Virus record (IMG/VR): IMGVR_UViG_3300042549_003873
Location: 1 to 23,365 of that record
From: a virus
DNA length: 23,365 nt
Reading direction: 5' to 3' (one strand)
A model generated the notes under the pieces. It had not been told where the DNA came from and ran no database searches. It saw only the letters and a program-made list of their open reading frames with translations. Positions 9,002 to 14,277 of this stretch are shown one piece after another. The position numbers were made by a program, and so were the translations under genes. How positions within the stretch are numbered: the stretch's first letter is position 1; each line of letters starts with the position of its first letter.

Positions 9002-9055
9002 ATGTTCACCATTCAGCAAGTTCAAATTCAGTGGGCGTACATCAATCATGACTGA
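9002..9055 (+). CDS. Possible 17-codon leader ORF coupled to the lysis operon
   Basis: A 17-codon ORF (MFTIQQVQIQWAYINHD) with a strong ribosome-binding site (AGGGAGA five bases before its ATG), whose TGA at 9053-9055 lies inside the start region of the next gene (ATGACTGA). The downstream gene's own ATG at 9048 has no clear Shine-Dalgarno, so reinitiation after the leader would explain its translation. It could equally be the true start of a longer product joined by frameshift. No homologue is recognised. Confidence 0.4.
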   Translation: MFTIQQVQIQWAYINHD

Positions 9056-9302
9056 CGATGATTTCCGACGCCTGGAGAGCAAAGTGGACAAGCTGACTGA
9101 TGCTGTTGGCAAGTTGATTTTGTTTGAGGAAAGGCAAGCCACCCAGGGTGAACGCATTGGCAGTGTGGAGATCAAACTCGGTATTCACGATGTTTCCCTA
9201 CAGCGAGTTGATCGCAAGATTGATCAGTGGGTTAACCGTGGTATTGGTGTCTGGGCAGCAGCAGCCATCGTCTATTCACTTGTTCAGTTCTGGAAAAAAT
9301 GA
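9048..9302 (+). CDS. XhlA/haemolysin-like coiled-coil membrane protein of the lysis cassette (84 aa)
   Basis: An 84-residue protein with an N-terminal coiled-coil half (D-D-F-R-R-L-E-S-K-V-D-K-L-T-D-A-V-G-K-L) and a C-terminal membrane segment (GIGVWAAAAIVYSLVQFW) followed by two lysines. This is the architecture of XhlA-type and similar phage proteins that partner with holins at the inner membrane. An upstream in-frame ATG at 8973 is less likely because it would lie within the end of the fibre gene; ATG 9048 gives the expected MTDDDFRRLE start. It overlaps the next gene by ATGA. Position directly before the holin and endolysin supports a lysis-accessory role; that role is inference. Confidence 0.75.
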   Translation: MTDDDFRRLESKVDKLTDAVGKLILFEERQATQGERIGSVEIKLGIHDVSLQRVDRKIDQWVNRGIGVWAAAAIVYSLVQFWKK

Positions 9303-9754
9303 TCGACGTAACCAAAGCCATTGGAGCGGTTGCAGCAAGCATTGCAGCGATTGGTGGGGGCTACACCCTTGCTGACAAGTTTGGCTGGTTTGACAGGGCC
9401 ATTCTTGAATGGTCGCCTGAGAATTTTAAGATTGTGGCAGAGGTCGGCAAGCCCATCAACGTCACCGTGGCTCGGGTAAAAAAGCGCGATGACTGCTCTG
9501 TTGAAAGTTTTACGCCAAGCATTAGGGATGCGGCAGGCATGGTGCATGAGGCAACGACAACGGCAAGCAAGTTCAGCGGCCCAGCAGGGCCACAGATTGA
9601 CACGTTTACCTACCAGTTGACTATGGTGCGAAAAGAAAAGATTACGCCTGGAGCAGCAACTCTGTTGGCAACGATCAAGTACAAATGCCCAGAGGGTGAG
9701 CGAGTGGTGCAGTATCCTCGCCATGCTAATCTGAGTTTTAATTTAGGAAATTAA
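9299..9754 (+). CDS. Membrane-anchored protein of the lysis cassette, unknown function (151 aa)
   Basis: A 151-residue protein beginning with a hydrophobic, Ala/Gly-rich segment (residues about 7-24, AIGAVAASIAAIGGGYTL), probably an N-terminal membrane anchor, followed by a beta-rich domain of about 110 residues (NVTVARVKKRDDC, then FTYQLTMVRKEKITPGAATL). Two cysteines lie in the predicted periplasmic part (about residues 65 and 134) and could form a disulfide. It overlaps the preceding gene by ATGA and ends two bases before the holin. I do not recognise a family; location would fit a lysis accessory or spanin-like role, but no lipobox or spanin signature is visible. Confidence 0.7.
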   Translation: MIDVTKAIGAVAASIAAIGGGYTLADKFGWFDRAILEWSPENFKIVAEVGKPINVTVARVKKRDDCSVESFTPSIRDAAGMVHEATTTASKFSGPAGPQIDTFTYQLTMVRKEKITPGAATLLATIKYKCPEGERVVQYPRHANLSFNLGN

Positions 9755-9756
9755 AT

Positions 9757-10167
9757 ATGTTAGGACTAGACGCTATCCTTGGTATCGGCGGCAAGCTGAT
9801 TGACAAGCTGATCCCGGATCCTGAAGCCAAAGCCAAAGCGAAACTTGACTTGGCGGTGCTGGCGCAGAATGGTGAACTGGCGGCGATGGCAAACGAAACT
9901 AAGTTAGTTGAGATTGAGCAGACCAACACCAGTGACAGGTGGAAAGCCGATATGTCATCTGACTCTTGGTTATCCAAGAACGTGCGCCCTTTGACTTTAA
10001 TTTACATCTTGAGCGCCTATCTTGCGTTAGCAATTATGGATGGTAAAGGCTTTCATATTGCTGAGTCCTACGTTACTTTGCTAGGTCAATGGGGAATGCT
10101 TGTAATGGGCGCTTACTTTGGCGGACGGACACTTGAGAAGTTGGCAGACATGAGGTCTAAAAAATGA
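9757..10167 (+). CDS. Holin, three-TM (GTA-holin-like) family (136 aa)
   Basis: A 136-residue protein resembling the 3TM holin family known from gene-transfer agents and many proteobacterial phages. The amphipathic N-terminus L-G-I-G-G-K-L-I-D-K-L-I-P-D-P-E-A-K-A-K-A-K is the family signature, followed by a charged helix containing N-E-x-K-L-V-E-I-E-Q-T-N, then S-W-L-S-K-N-V-R-P-L-T and two clear membrane segments (about residues 78-95 and 105-125). Holins assemble in the inner membrane and time lysis by releasing or activating the endolysin. It overlaps the endolysin gene by four bases (ATGA). The call is strong because of both the motifs and the neighbour. Confidence 0.92.
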   Translation: MLGLDAILGIGGKLIDKLIPDPEAKAKAKLDLAVLAQNGELAAMANETKLVEIEQTNTSDRWKADMSSDSWLSKNVRPLTLIYILSAYLALAIMDGKGFHIAESYVTLLGQWGMLVMGAYFGGRTLEKLADMRSKK

Positions 10168-10574
10168 CACCGCACTTTACCCTTGCCGAGTTGACGCACA
10201 CTGATCACCGCAGCCTAGACAACACGCCAAACGCGCAGGAGTTGGCCAATCTTCAACGGTTGGCTGAGTTTCTGGAGACAATCAAATCCACATTGGGTGG
10301 CAAACCAATAATGATCAACAGCGCCTTCAGGTCAAAGGCCGTTAATGACGCTGTGGGCAGCAAAGACACCTCTCAGCATAGGCAAGGCTTGGCGGCAGAC
10401 TTCCGAGTGCCTGGGATGGCTCCTGACGCCGTTGTGAGGGCAATCATTGCAGCCAACCTGCCGTTTGACCAGATCATCCGCGAGTATGACTCTTGGACGC
10501 ATATCAGCATCAACGACAAGCCCCGTCGTCAGGCGTTAGTCATTGACAAGCAGGGGACTCGGGTTTTTTCGTAG
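10164..10574 (+). CDS. Endolysin, M15-family D,D/L,D-peptidase (136 aa)
   Basis: A 136-residue M15-type zinc peptidase that would cleave the peptide stems of peptidoglycan. The signature Q-H-R-Q-G-L-A-A-D-F at residues 71-80 provides zinc ligands His72 and Asp79; W-T-H-I-S at 111-115 gives the third ligand His113, and Asp109 just before it is a candidate catalytic acid. The segment I-N-S-A-F-R-S (residues 51-57) is the usual fold motif. No signal peptide is present, consistent with holin-dependent export. It starts four bases inside the holin gene. Its last 39 bases overlap, in the opposite direction, the last gene of the minus-strand operon, and a run of six T lies in its final codons. Confidence 0.93.
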   Translation: MTPHFTLAELTHTDHRSLDNTPNAQELANLQRLAEFLETIKSTLGGKPIMINSAFRSKAVNDAVGSKDTSQHRQGLAADFRVPGMAPDAVVRAIIAANLPFDQIIREYDSWTHISINDKPRRQALVIDKQGTRVFS

Positions 10575-10712
10575 CAGTTTCATGGCATCCCGCAGGTCAC
10601 CCCTGAGTTGCTCAAGTGCTTCCTGCTGGGCCTGAAGTCTTAGGTAGGCGTCCAGAGCGAACCTGTCCAGCGTCTGACGCTCCCAAGCTGCAAAGTTCGG
10701 TAGATCGTTCAA
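10536..10712 (-). CDS. Small helical phage protein with TTG start, last gene of the early operon (58 aa)
   Basis: A 58-residue ORF on the minus strand starting at TTG 10712, preceded by an in-frame TAA and a strong ribosome-binding site (AAGGA six bases upstream). The product (MNDLPNFAAWERQTLDRFAL onward) is predicted almost wholly helical, with an aromatic N-terminus and a Q/L/E-rich amphipathic C-terminal helix (LRLQAQQEALEQLRGDLRDA). This looks like real coding sequence and like small phage proteins of the form N-D-L-P-N-F-x-x-W. It overlaps the preceding gene by 101 bases in another frame and the end of the endolysin gene by 39 bases on the other strand. Function unknown. Confidence 0.72.
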   Translation of the reverse strand: MNDLPNFAAWERQTLDRFALDAYLRLQAQQEALEQLRGDLRDAMKLLRKNPSPLLVND

Positions 10713-10821
10713 TTTGGTTCCTTATCCACTGCGGCCCACCAAGCTGCAATAGTTTGATGCGCTGTGCCTTGCTGAGTTTAACGGTGTACACCACCTCAAG
10801 ATTTTGGGTGGGACGTTTCAA
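10612..10821 (-). CDS. Small phage protein with TTG start (69 aa), 3' half overlapped by the next gene
   Basis: A 69-residue ORF. The start is placed at TTG 10821 because it overlaps the preceding TGA as TTGA, with GGAAG five bases upstream; an upstream in-frame TTG at 10848 is also possible. The first 35-40 residues (MKRPTQNLEVVYTVKLSKAQ, then LLQLGGPQWIRNQIERS) look like a real phage protein, with a V-Y-T-V-K-L-S-K-A-Q segment I associate with small helical proteins in related phages. The remaining 30 residues are Ser/Gly/Pro-rich and lie over the next gene in another frame, so they may be a run-on tail after loss of an ancestral stop. Function unknown. Confidence 0.62.
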   Translation of the reverse strand: MKRPTQNLEVVYTVKLSKAQRIKLLQLGGPQWIRNQIERSTELCSLGASDAGQVRSGRLPKTSGPAGST

Positions 10822-11057
10822 GGGCGCTTCCGTGGTAGTGGTGCCCAATGCGTCCAGAACTGCGTACCCGGCAGTGCTTCGTAGTGTCCCATCGTTGCTA
10901 CTCCGCTACGCCCGAGCAGCAAGACCTTGACCCCGGTGGGCGTGTGTTCGTCAATCGGTATCCAGTAATAATCATCGGCTACCACTGTCGTGCGGGTGCT
11001 GTCCAACTTGTACTTGATCTGTCTTTCTAACTCTTCAAAGGCTTCGTCTTCAGTCAT
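10818..11057 (-). CDS. DUF551-like phage protein (79 aa)
   Basis: A 79-residue protein whose central and C-terminal part matches the DUF551 pattern: W-I-P-I-D-E-H-T-P-T-G-V-K-V-L-L-L followed by a variable loop, H-Y-E-A and T-H-W-A-P-L-P. This family is widespread in phages and prophages, usually among small early genes, and its role is unknown. The N-terminal 25 residues (MTEDEAFEELERQIKYKLDS) are an extra acidic helix. The ATG overlaps the upstream TGA (ATGA), with an AAGGAG Shine-Dalgarno inside the upstream gene's last codons. Confidence 0.85.
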   Translation of the reverse strand: MTEDEAFEELERQIKYKLDSTRTTVVADDYYWIPIDEHTPTGVKVLLLGRSGVATMGHYEALPGTQFWTHWAPLPRKRP

Positions 11058-11071
11058 GTGTTGCGCTCCTT
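11052..11071. repeat. 20-bp gene-junction repeat, copy 1 (copy 2 at 11258-11277)
   Basis: The sequence AGTCATGTGTTGCGCTCCTT occurs identically at 11052-11071 and 11258-11277. On the minus strand each copy holds the last codons (K-E-R-N-T-stop) of one gene, the AAGGAG ribosome-binding site and the ATG of the next. It marks duplication of a domain plus its junction. Confidence 0.9.
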
Positions 11072-11263
11072 CAATATCTGTTGAGCTACATACATCCCGG
11101 CGTGAAATGCCAGCTTCATTTGTGAAGCAATCATGGTGGACTCCTTGTTTACATCTTCATCCGTCAGCCCCTGCCACTTGCGCTTGTAGATTTCAGCCTC
11201 GGGTATTTCCTGCGTGATGATGTTCTCTCCATCAAACCATGTCTTGGTCATACGTGTAGTCAT
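11054..11263 (-). CDS. Small W-GLTD-E domain phage protein (69 aa)
   Basis: A 69-residue protein. The start is ATG 11263, four bases inside the preceding stop codon and preceded by AAGGAG; an in-frame ATG at 11296 lies within the upstream gene and is less likely. Its C-terminal half, W-Q-G-L-T-D-E-D-V followed by a helix ending L-K-E-R-N-T, parallels the C-terminus of the preceding gene (W-V-G-L-T-D-T-E-I ... L-K-E-R-N-T), so the two share a domain. Short W-x-G-L-T-D-E/D proteins are frequent in early regions of Burkholderiales phages; function unknown. Confidence 0.75.
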   Translation of the reverse strand: MTTRMTKTWFDGENIITQEIPEAEIYKRKWQGLTDEDVNKESTMIASQMKLAFHAGMYVAQQILKERNT

Positions 11264-11772
11264 GTGTTGCGCTCCTTTAGTTTGGCTTCTGCCCATAAAG
11301 CGCCAAGAGCAAAATAAACCCCGTGATCGTCCTTCTTAGCTTGATAGTCAATCTCCGTGTCCGTCAGCCCCACCCACGGGCGCTGTGCTGCTATCCACTT
11401 GACGTAGAGGGGTACTGGCGGCACATCAACAACAGTTGGTGCTGAAATGTGTGTCGGCTTTGCCCAGTAAAAGCCCTTATAGGGGTGGTAATACGCCACC
11501 GGCTCCTGCTCTGGCTGCTCCAGTGCTTCGCGTAGCCTGTCTACTTCAGTCGCTTCAGCAATAGCGGTTACTTGTATGTCACGGACTTGTTTCTCAAGCT
11601 GCTCAATCTTTGCAGCCTGTTCTTGGGAGTGCGTAACAAGCACAGCCATCTGATCCCAGTCTGGGCTGAACTCGTTTTGGTCGCAGCCGTAAGTTTTTGG
11701 CTTAGGCAAGAAGTGCGTGCTTGTGGAGATTTCATCGTCATCTTCTCCGCGCATGTTGTGGTCGCCGCTCAT
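11260..11772 (-). CDS. Modular early phage protein with coiled coil, QEPV linker and W-GLTD-E domain (170 aa)
   Basis: A 170-residue protein with three visible parts: an N-terminal hydrophilic region (residues 1-45), a coiled coil (about 46-88, SQEQAAKIEQLEKQVRD then VDRLREALEQ), and a linker E-Q-P-E-Q-E-P-V-A-Y-Y leading to V-P-P-V-P-L-Y and a C-terminal W-V-G-L-T-D-T-E-I domain ending L-K-E-R-N-T. The QEPVA and PPVPLY segments are typical of small early proteins in Burkholderiales phages, whose role is unknown. Overlaps both neighbours by ATGA. The W-GLTD-E part is shared with the next gene downstream, which looks like a stand-alone copy. Confidence 0.78.
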   Translation of the reverse strand: MSGDHNMRGEDDDEISTSTHFLPKPKTYGCDQNEFSPDWDQMAVLVTHSQEQAAKIEQLEKQVRDIQVTAIAEATEVDRLREALEQPEQEPVAYYHPYKGFYWAKPTHISAPTVVDVPPVPLYVKWIAAQRPWVGLTDTEIDYQAKKDDHGVYFALGALWAEAKLKERNT

Positions 11773-11891
11773 GCCAGCAGCTCCTCGCAGCTGTAGACGC
11801 CCTCGAGCATAAACTTGATCAGCTGGGCATAAGAGAGGGCGCCGACCTTGATGATTTGCTTGCCCTTGTTGGCGGGTGGTGTCTTTACCAT
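11769..11891 (-). CDS. Micro-protein, unknown function (40 aa)
   Basis: A 40-codon ORF starting ATG 11891 (MVKTPPANKGKQIIKVGALS ... GVYSCEELLA), ending by ATGA overlap with the next gene. It has no strong Shine-Dalgarno, but its ATG sits inside the stop region of the preceding 31-codon ORF (ATGGTAA), so translational coupling is likely. A longer frame reaching 12050 is open but its N-terminal part is covered by the neighbouring ORFs and looks non-coding. The chain of stop/start overlaps is the main evidence for it being real. No family recognised. Confidence 0.6.
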   Translation of the reverse strand: MVKTPPANKGKQIIKVGALSYAQLIKFMLEGVYSCEELLA

Positions 11892-11980
11892 GGTGCGTCG
11901 TCGTAGTTGGCGGGGTTGAAGGGGATCGGTTTGGCGGGCTGCGCTGGCGGCAGCTCGGTGGGGAAGGGCCAGGTGGTCAT
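11885..11980 (-). CDS. Proline-rich micro-protein (31 aa)
   Basis: A 31-codon ORF starting ATG 11980, overlapping the upstream TGA as ATGA, and ending in TAA within the start region of the next ORF (ATGGTAA). The product is Pro-rich (MTTWPFPTELPPAQPAKPIP) and ends N-Y-D-D-A-P-W. Its length and composition would hide it from most gene callers; support comes from the exact stop/start joints on both sides. Function unknown. Confidence 0.55.
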   Translation of the reverse strand: MTTWPFPTELPPAQPAKPIPFNPANYDDAPW

Positions 11981-12225
11981 AGCTTGATGCACTCCAGCCC
12001 ACGCCACTCACAGACAGGCTCTGCTTTGAGCATGATGACAAAGCCATCAATGTCCCCGTCGCCGCCGATGCTGGCTATGTGATAACCAAAGTCGCCGCAC
12101 TGCACGACTACAGGTGCTTCTGGGTCAATCATTTCGTCCTTGGGTTTACCGCTGCGTTGCCAGTCTTGCTCGACACGGTTCATAGCGATTAAGACCATAC
12201 GCATGGTTTGTGATCTGACGTTCAT
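11977..12225 (-). CDS. Hypothetical early phage protein (82 aa)
   Basis: An 82-residue protein starting ATG 12225 with a GGAG Shine-Dalgarno nearby and a four-base overlap with the preceding 50-codon gene. An N-terminal helix (VLIAMNRVEQDWQRSG) is followed by a beta-rich part with V-V-V-Q-C-G-D-F-G-Y-H-I-A-S-I-G-G and D-I-D-G-F-V-I-M-L. The Gly/Asp pattern suggests a small alpha-beta fold. No family recognised and no membrane segment visible. Its stop overlaps the start of the following micro-ORF. Confidence 0.7.
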   Translation of the reverse strand: MNVRSQTMRMVLIAMNRVEQDWQRSGKPKDEMIDPEAPVVVQCGDFGYHIASIGGDGDIDGFVIMLKAEPVCEWRGLECIKL

Positions 12226-12374
12226 TTCATCTCCAATGTGCAGGACTTACCTGCGGTTGTCATTACAAATTTGCCGTCAACGATGTTAACAACGGCCTGA
12301 TCCATCTGACCCCAAGAAAGCCCAAGGTACTTGAGCGCGTCTTTGAAATGCTCGTAAAAGTCTGCTGCGTTCAT
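12222..12374 (-). CDS. Small early phage protein (50 aa)
   Basis: A 50-codon ORF starting ATG 12374 with a GGGGGAG ribosome-binding site that overlaps the stop of the upstream gene. The product (MNAADFYEHFKDALKYLGLS then G-K-F-V-M-T-T-A-G-K-S-C-T-L-E-M-K) has an N-terminal helix and a C-terminal beta hairpin. It ends ATGAAATGA, giving a four-base overlap with the next gene. It fills what would otherwise be an unexplained 155-base gap in the operon. Function unknown. Confidence 0.7.
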   Translation of the reverse strand: MNAADFYEHFKDALKYLGLSWGQMDQAVVNIVDGKFVMTTAGKSCTLEMK

Positions 12375-12379
12375 ACTCT

Positions 12380-13015
12380 CTACTCCCCCATAAATGTCGG
12401 GCTGTGTTGTTCGTGGATTTCGTTCATTGCGCTGCGGTACTCAGACAAAACTTGCATTGCCGACTTGTACCATTTGTTGCTGTAAGCCCCGTCGCTCAGT
12501 ACGCACTCAAGCTCAAGCGCCATGCGGTGAGCAAAGCGGTCAGCCACTTCGGTCATTGGCTCCTGCTCTGGCTGTGCTGCGGGTGGGGCCAAGTAGACAG
12601 GAATCGTGAATTCTCGCGGTGTTGCTGACCCGCACCTATCGTGCGCTGCCTTCAAGTCTTTGTGCATGAATTCAGCAAGTGTTTCATCTCCGTCAAGCCA
12701 ACCAATTGGCTCCTGCTCAATCTGTTGCCCAAGGTCAGCAAGTTTCTTTAGCGCCGCCTCTTCAATCATCCTCTTGTAACCGATCACCTCTCCTTCAAGT
12801 TCGTGGATGCGGTATTTCAAAGCGCGGATGTCTCCGTGCTCTGGCTGTGCTGCGGGTGGGGTGGTGTAGAGTGGCGTCCACTTATAGGCCGATAGCTTTG
12901 TCAAATCGCAGAACTTGGCGGGGTCTTCAAAAGAAACGCCGCACTCTCCTTTTGTCTTCTGCTTCCACATCCACGCCTTCAGCGCCTGCTGCGCGGCTTG
13001 TCTTAGGTCAGTCAT
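12380..13015 (-). CDS. Modular early phage protein with PPAAQPE linkers (211 aa)
   Basis: A 211-residue protein built of short modules joined by linkers: an N-terminal helix (MTDLRQAAQQALKAWMWKQK), P-L-Y-T-T-P-P-A-A-Q-P-E-H-G, a coiled-coil helix (residues about 62-100, LKYRIHELEGEVIGYKRMIE), Q-E-P-I-G-W-L-D-G-D-E, V-Y-L-A-P-P-A-A-Q-P-E-Q-E-P and a C-terminal helical part. The two linker copies are encoded by a 25-bp perfect DNA repeat (12564-12588 and 12837-12861). Such linker-bearing proteins are common and highly variable in Burkholderiales phages; their function is unknown. Overlaps the preceding gene by ATGA. Confidence 0.78.
   Translation of the reverse strand: MTDLRQAAQQALKAWMWKQKTKGECGVSFEDPAKFCDLTKLSAYKWTPLYTTPPAAQPEHGDIRALKYRIHELEGEVIGYKRMIEEAALKKLADLGQQIEQEPIGWLDGDETLAEFMHKDLKAAHDRCGSATPREFTIPVYLAPPAAQPEQEPMTEVADRFAHRMALELECVLSDGAYSNKWYKSAMQVLSEYRSAMNEIHEQHSPTFMGE
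12564..12588. repeat. 25-bp linker-coding repeat, copy 1 (copy 2 at 12837-12861)
   Basis: The same 25 bases, starting TGCTCTGGCTGTGCTGCGGG, occur at 12564-12588 and 12837-12861, and a 17-base part of the same module (GGCTCCTGCTCTGGCTG) recurs at 12558-12574 and at 11501-11517 in another gene. On the minus strand they encode the P-P-A-A-Q-P-E-Q-E-P linker. Confidence 0.88.
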
Positions 13016-13311
13016 GTCATGTTCCTTCCAATTTCAGCCGCTGCGCGGACAATGGCGCGGCGGGTGGCTGCGTAGGGGTCGTCACCGTGAACTTCTTTAG
13101 CGCACTGATACATGCCATGCGCCGCGCTAATGCCTGAGCGGTCAGACAGCACGACCAAATTTAACTTCACCGCCAGCCGCAGCGCATCGCCATCGTCTGC
13201 AATGGGGTTCCACCGACTTTCCAACCCTCTTATCAATAGACTGTCGATGTTCCATAAGTATTCGTATCCAGCAGCCTTCGCCGCAAGTTCAAGTAGTTCT
13301 CTGTCAGTCAT
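13012..13311 (-). CDS. Phage ABA-sandwich-like protein (99 aa)
   Basis: A 99-residue protein of a type frequent in phage early regions: M-T-D-R-E-L-L-E-L-A-A-K-A-A-G at the N-terminus, W-N-P-I-A-D-D-G-D-A-L-R-L-A-V-K in the centre, and a C-terminal A-A-T-R-R-A-I-V-R-A-A-A-E-I-G helix. The W-N-P-x-x-D-D-G-D-A-x-x-L pattern resembles the phage ABA sandwich domain, of unknown function; the family link is recalled and not tested. Overlaps its neighbours on both sides by ATGA. Confidence 0.78.
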   Translation of the reverse strand: MTDRELLELAAKAAGYEYLWNIDSLLIRGLESRWNPIADDGDALRLAVKLNLVVLSDRSGISAAHGMYQCAKEVHGDDPYAATRRAIVRAAAEIGRNMT

Positions 13312-13517
13312 GTGTTTCCCCTTGCTCTGATGGCGTCGGCAAGTACGTCAGGGTGGCTTGCATCCCATTGCTCGCACACCTTCGCGCATTCTTCTCGCTC
13401 ACGCTCGGCAACAAGATTGGCAAAGCGGTGAAGGTCGCTTTCTTCAAAGTAGGTAAGCCCCTCATCGTACGCAGCCCCAGCCTCCCGCGCCAGCTTGATG
13501 ATGTCGTCTTTGGTCAT
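13308..13517 (-). CDS. Small helical early phage protein (69 aa)
   Basis: A 69-residue protein starting ATG 13517 (MTKDDIIKLAREAGAAYDEG), overlapping the alanine-rich gene's stop as ATGA. The frame stays open upstream to 13808, but only because it runs through the 12-bp repeat, which is free of stops; the Cys/Gly-rich sequence there is an artefact. The product has a leading helix, an acidic middle (YFEESDLHRFANLV) and E-R-E-R-E-E-C-A-K-V-C-E, a motif frequent in small phage early proteins. Function unknown. Confidence 0.75.
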   Translation of the reverse strand: MTKDDIIKLAREAGAAYDEGLTYFEESDLHRFANLVAEREREECAKVCEQWDASHPDVLADAIRARGNT

Positions 13518-14149
13518 AGCGCCCCCTTGCACATCAGGATAAACAGATTGGCTTGTGCATCCCTCGCAGCATCCCTCGCAGCATCCCTCGCAGCATCCCT
13601 CGCAGCATCCCCCGCAGCCCACGCAGCAGCAGCAGCCCACGCAACATCCCTCGCAGCATCCCACGCAGCAACCCTCGCAGCAACCCCCGCAGCAACCCTC
13701 GCAGCAACCCTCGCAGCAACCCTCGCAGCAGCCCACGCAGCAACCCTCGCAGCAGCCCACGCAGCATCCCTCGCAGCATCCCTCGCAGCAACCCTCGCAG
13801 CAGCCCACGCAGCATCCCTCGCAGCAACCCTCGCAGCAACCAACTCTGTTTGCGTAGCCAGTCCATTAGCAAATCGCTCTGCCACATCCAGCGCATCGAG
13901 GCTACGTTTGTCAGTCATCAGGTGCTGCACACGCCGAGCGCAGGCAATCGCAAATAAGCACATCTCGCGCTCATGCCCATCAACTGCACGTAGGCACCAC
14001 AGTGCATCAGAAAGACCATTGCTTTCGAGGATGGTAGTCAGCGCCAGCGGTTCGTCATCAGCCTCGGTCTTGCCCAAGTTTTTCAACAGCTTTTTCCAGC
14101 CGTTGCTACACGGGCTGTGTGCCCTAATTTTGTTTAGTGTGGTTTTCAT
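13514..14149 (-). CDS. Alanine-rich tandem-repeat phage protein (211 aa)
   Basis: A 211-residue protein. Start ATG 14149 overlaps the upstream TGA; an upstream ATG at 14227 is less likely. Residues 1-100 form a helical globular domain (W-K-K-L-L-K-N-L-G-K-T-E-A-D-D-E-P-L-A-L, then L-W-C-L-R-A-V-D-G-H-E-R-E). Residues about 102-198 are tandem four-residue units of the type A-A-R-D, A-A-W-A and A-A-R-V, predicting a long alternating helix, with a short unique tail (NLFILMCKGAL). Proteins with this N-terminal domain and variable A-A-x-D-A-A repeat occur in many phages and their function is unknown to me. The repeat DNA has a 12-bp period, so copy number can vary without frameshift. Confidence 0.8.
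   Translation of the reverse strand: MKTTLNKIRAHSPCSNGWKKLLKNLGKTEADDEPLALTTILESNGLSDALWCLRAVDGHEREMCLFAIACARRVQHLMTDKRSLDALDVAERFANGLATQTELVAARVAARDAAWAAARVAARDAARDAAWAAARVAAWAAARVAARVAARVAAGVAARVAAWDAARDVAWAAAAAWAAGDAARDAARDAARDAARDAQANLFILMCKGAL
13558..13841. repeat. 12-bp tandem repeat (about 23 units) inside the alanine-rich gene
   Basis: Degenerate tandem units of CATCCCTCGCAG, CAACCCTCGCAG and CCCACGCAGCAG types run from 13558 to 13841. Because the period is a multiple of three and the unit lacks stop codons on either strand, several overlapping frames stay open here and give spurious ORFs of up to 270 codons. The unit encodes four residues of the minus-strand alanine-rich protein. 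Confidence 0.9.
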
Positions 14150-14277
14150 AGCAGATACCCAATGAAAAATCCGAACGCTGCTGCCGAGATGGCGATGATG
14201 AGCAGTACGATGGCGAACTCCAGCCACGGGTGCATGTACAGGTCTTCGATCTCGTCGTCTTGGTTGTGGTCAGTCAT
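14146..14277 (-). CDS. Single-pass membrane micro-protein (43 aa)
   Basis: A 43-codon ORF starting ATG 14277 with a strong AGGAG ribosome-binding site; its ATG overlaps the upstream TGA and its TGA overlaps the next ATG. The N-terminus is hydrophilic and acidic (MTDHNQDDEIEDLYMHP) and is followed by a hydrophobic helix (FAIVLLIIAISAAAFGFFIG), so it should be an inner-membrane protein. No family recognised. Confidence 0.75.
   Translation of the reverse strand: MTDHNQDDEIEDLYMHPWLEFAIVLLIIAISAAAFGFFIGYLL

Noticed and set aside
10545-10575. Terminator at the T-run at the end of the endolysin gene
   Set aside because: The run of six T lies within the coding sequence and has no convincing GC-rich stem before it.
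13353-14165. A 270-codon plus-strand frame and several others (PRS-, HPSQ-, LRGM- and CEGC-type repeats) over the 12-bp repeat
   Set aside because: The repeat unit lacks stops on either strand, so several overlapping frames stay open. Only the minus-strand alanine-rich frame has a non-repetitive domain, a start joined to its neighbour and a stop joined to the next gene.
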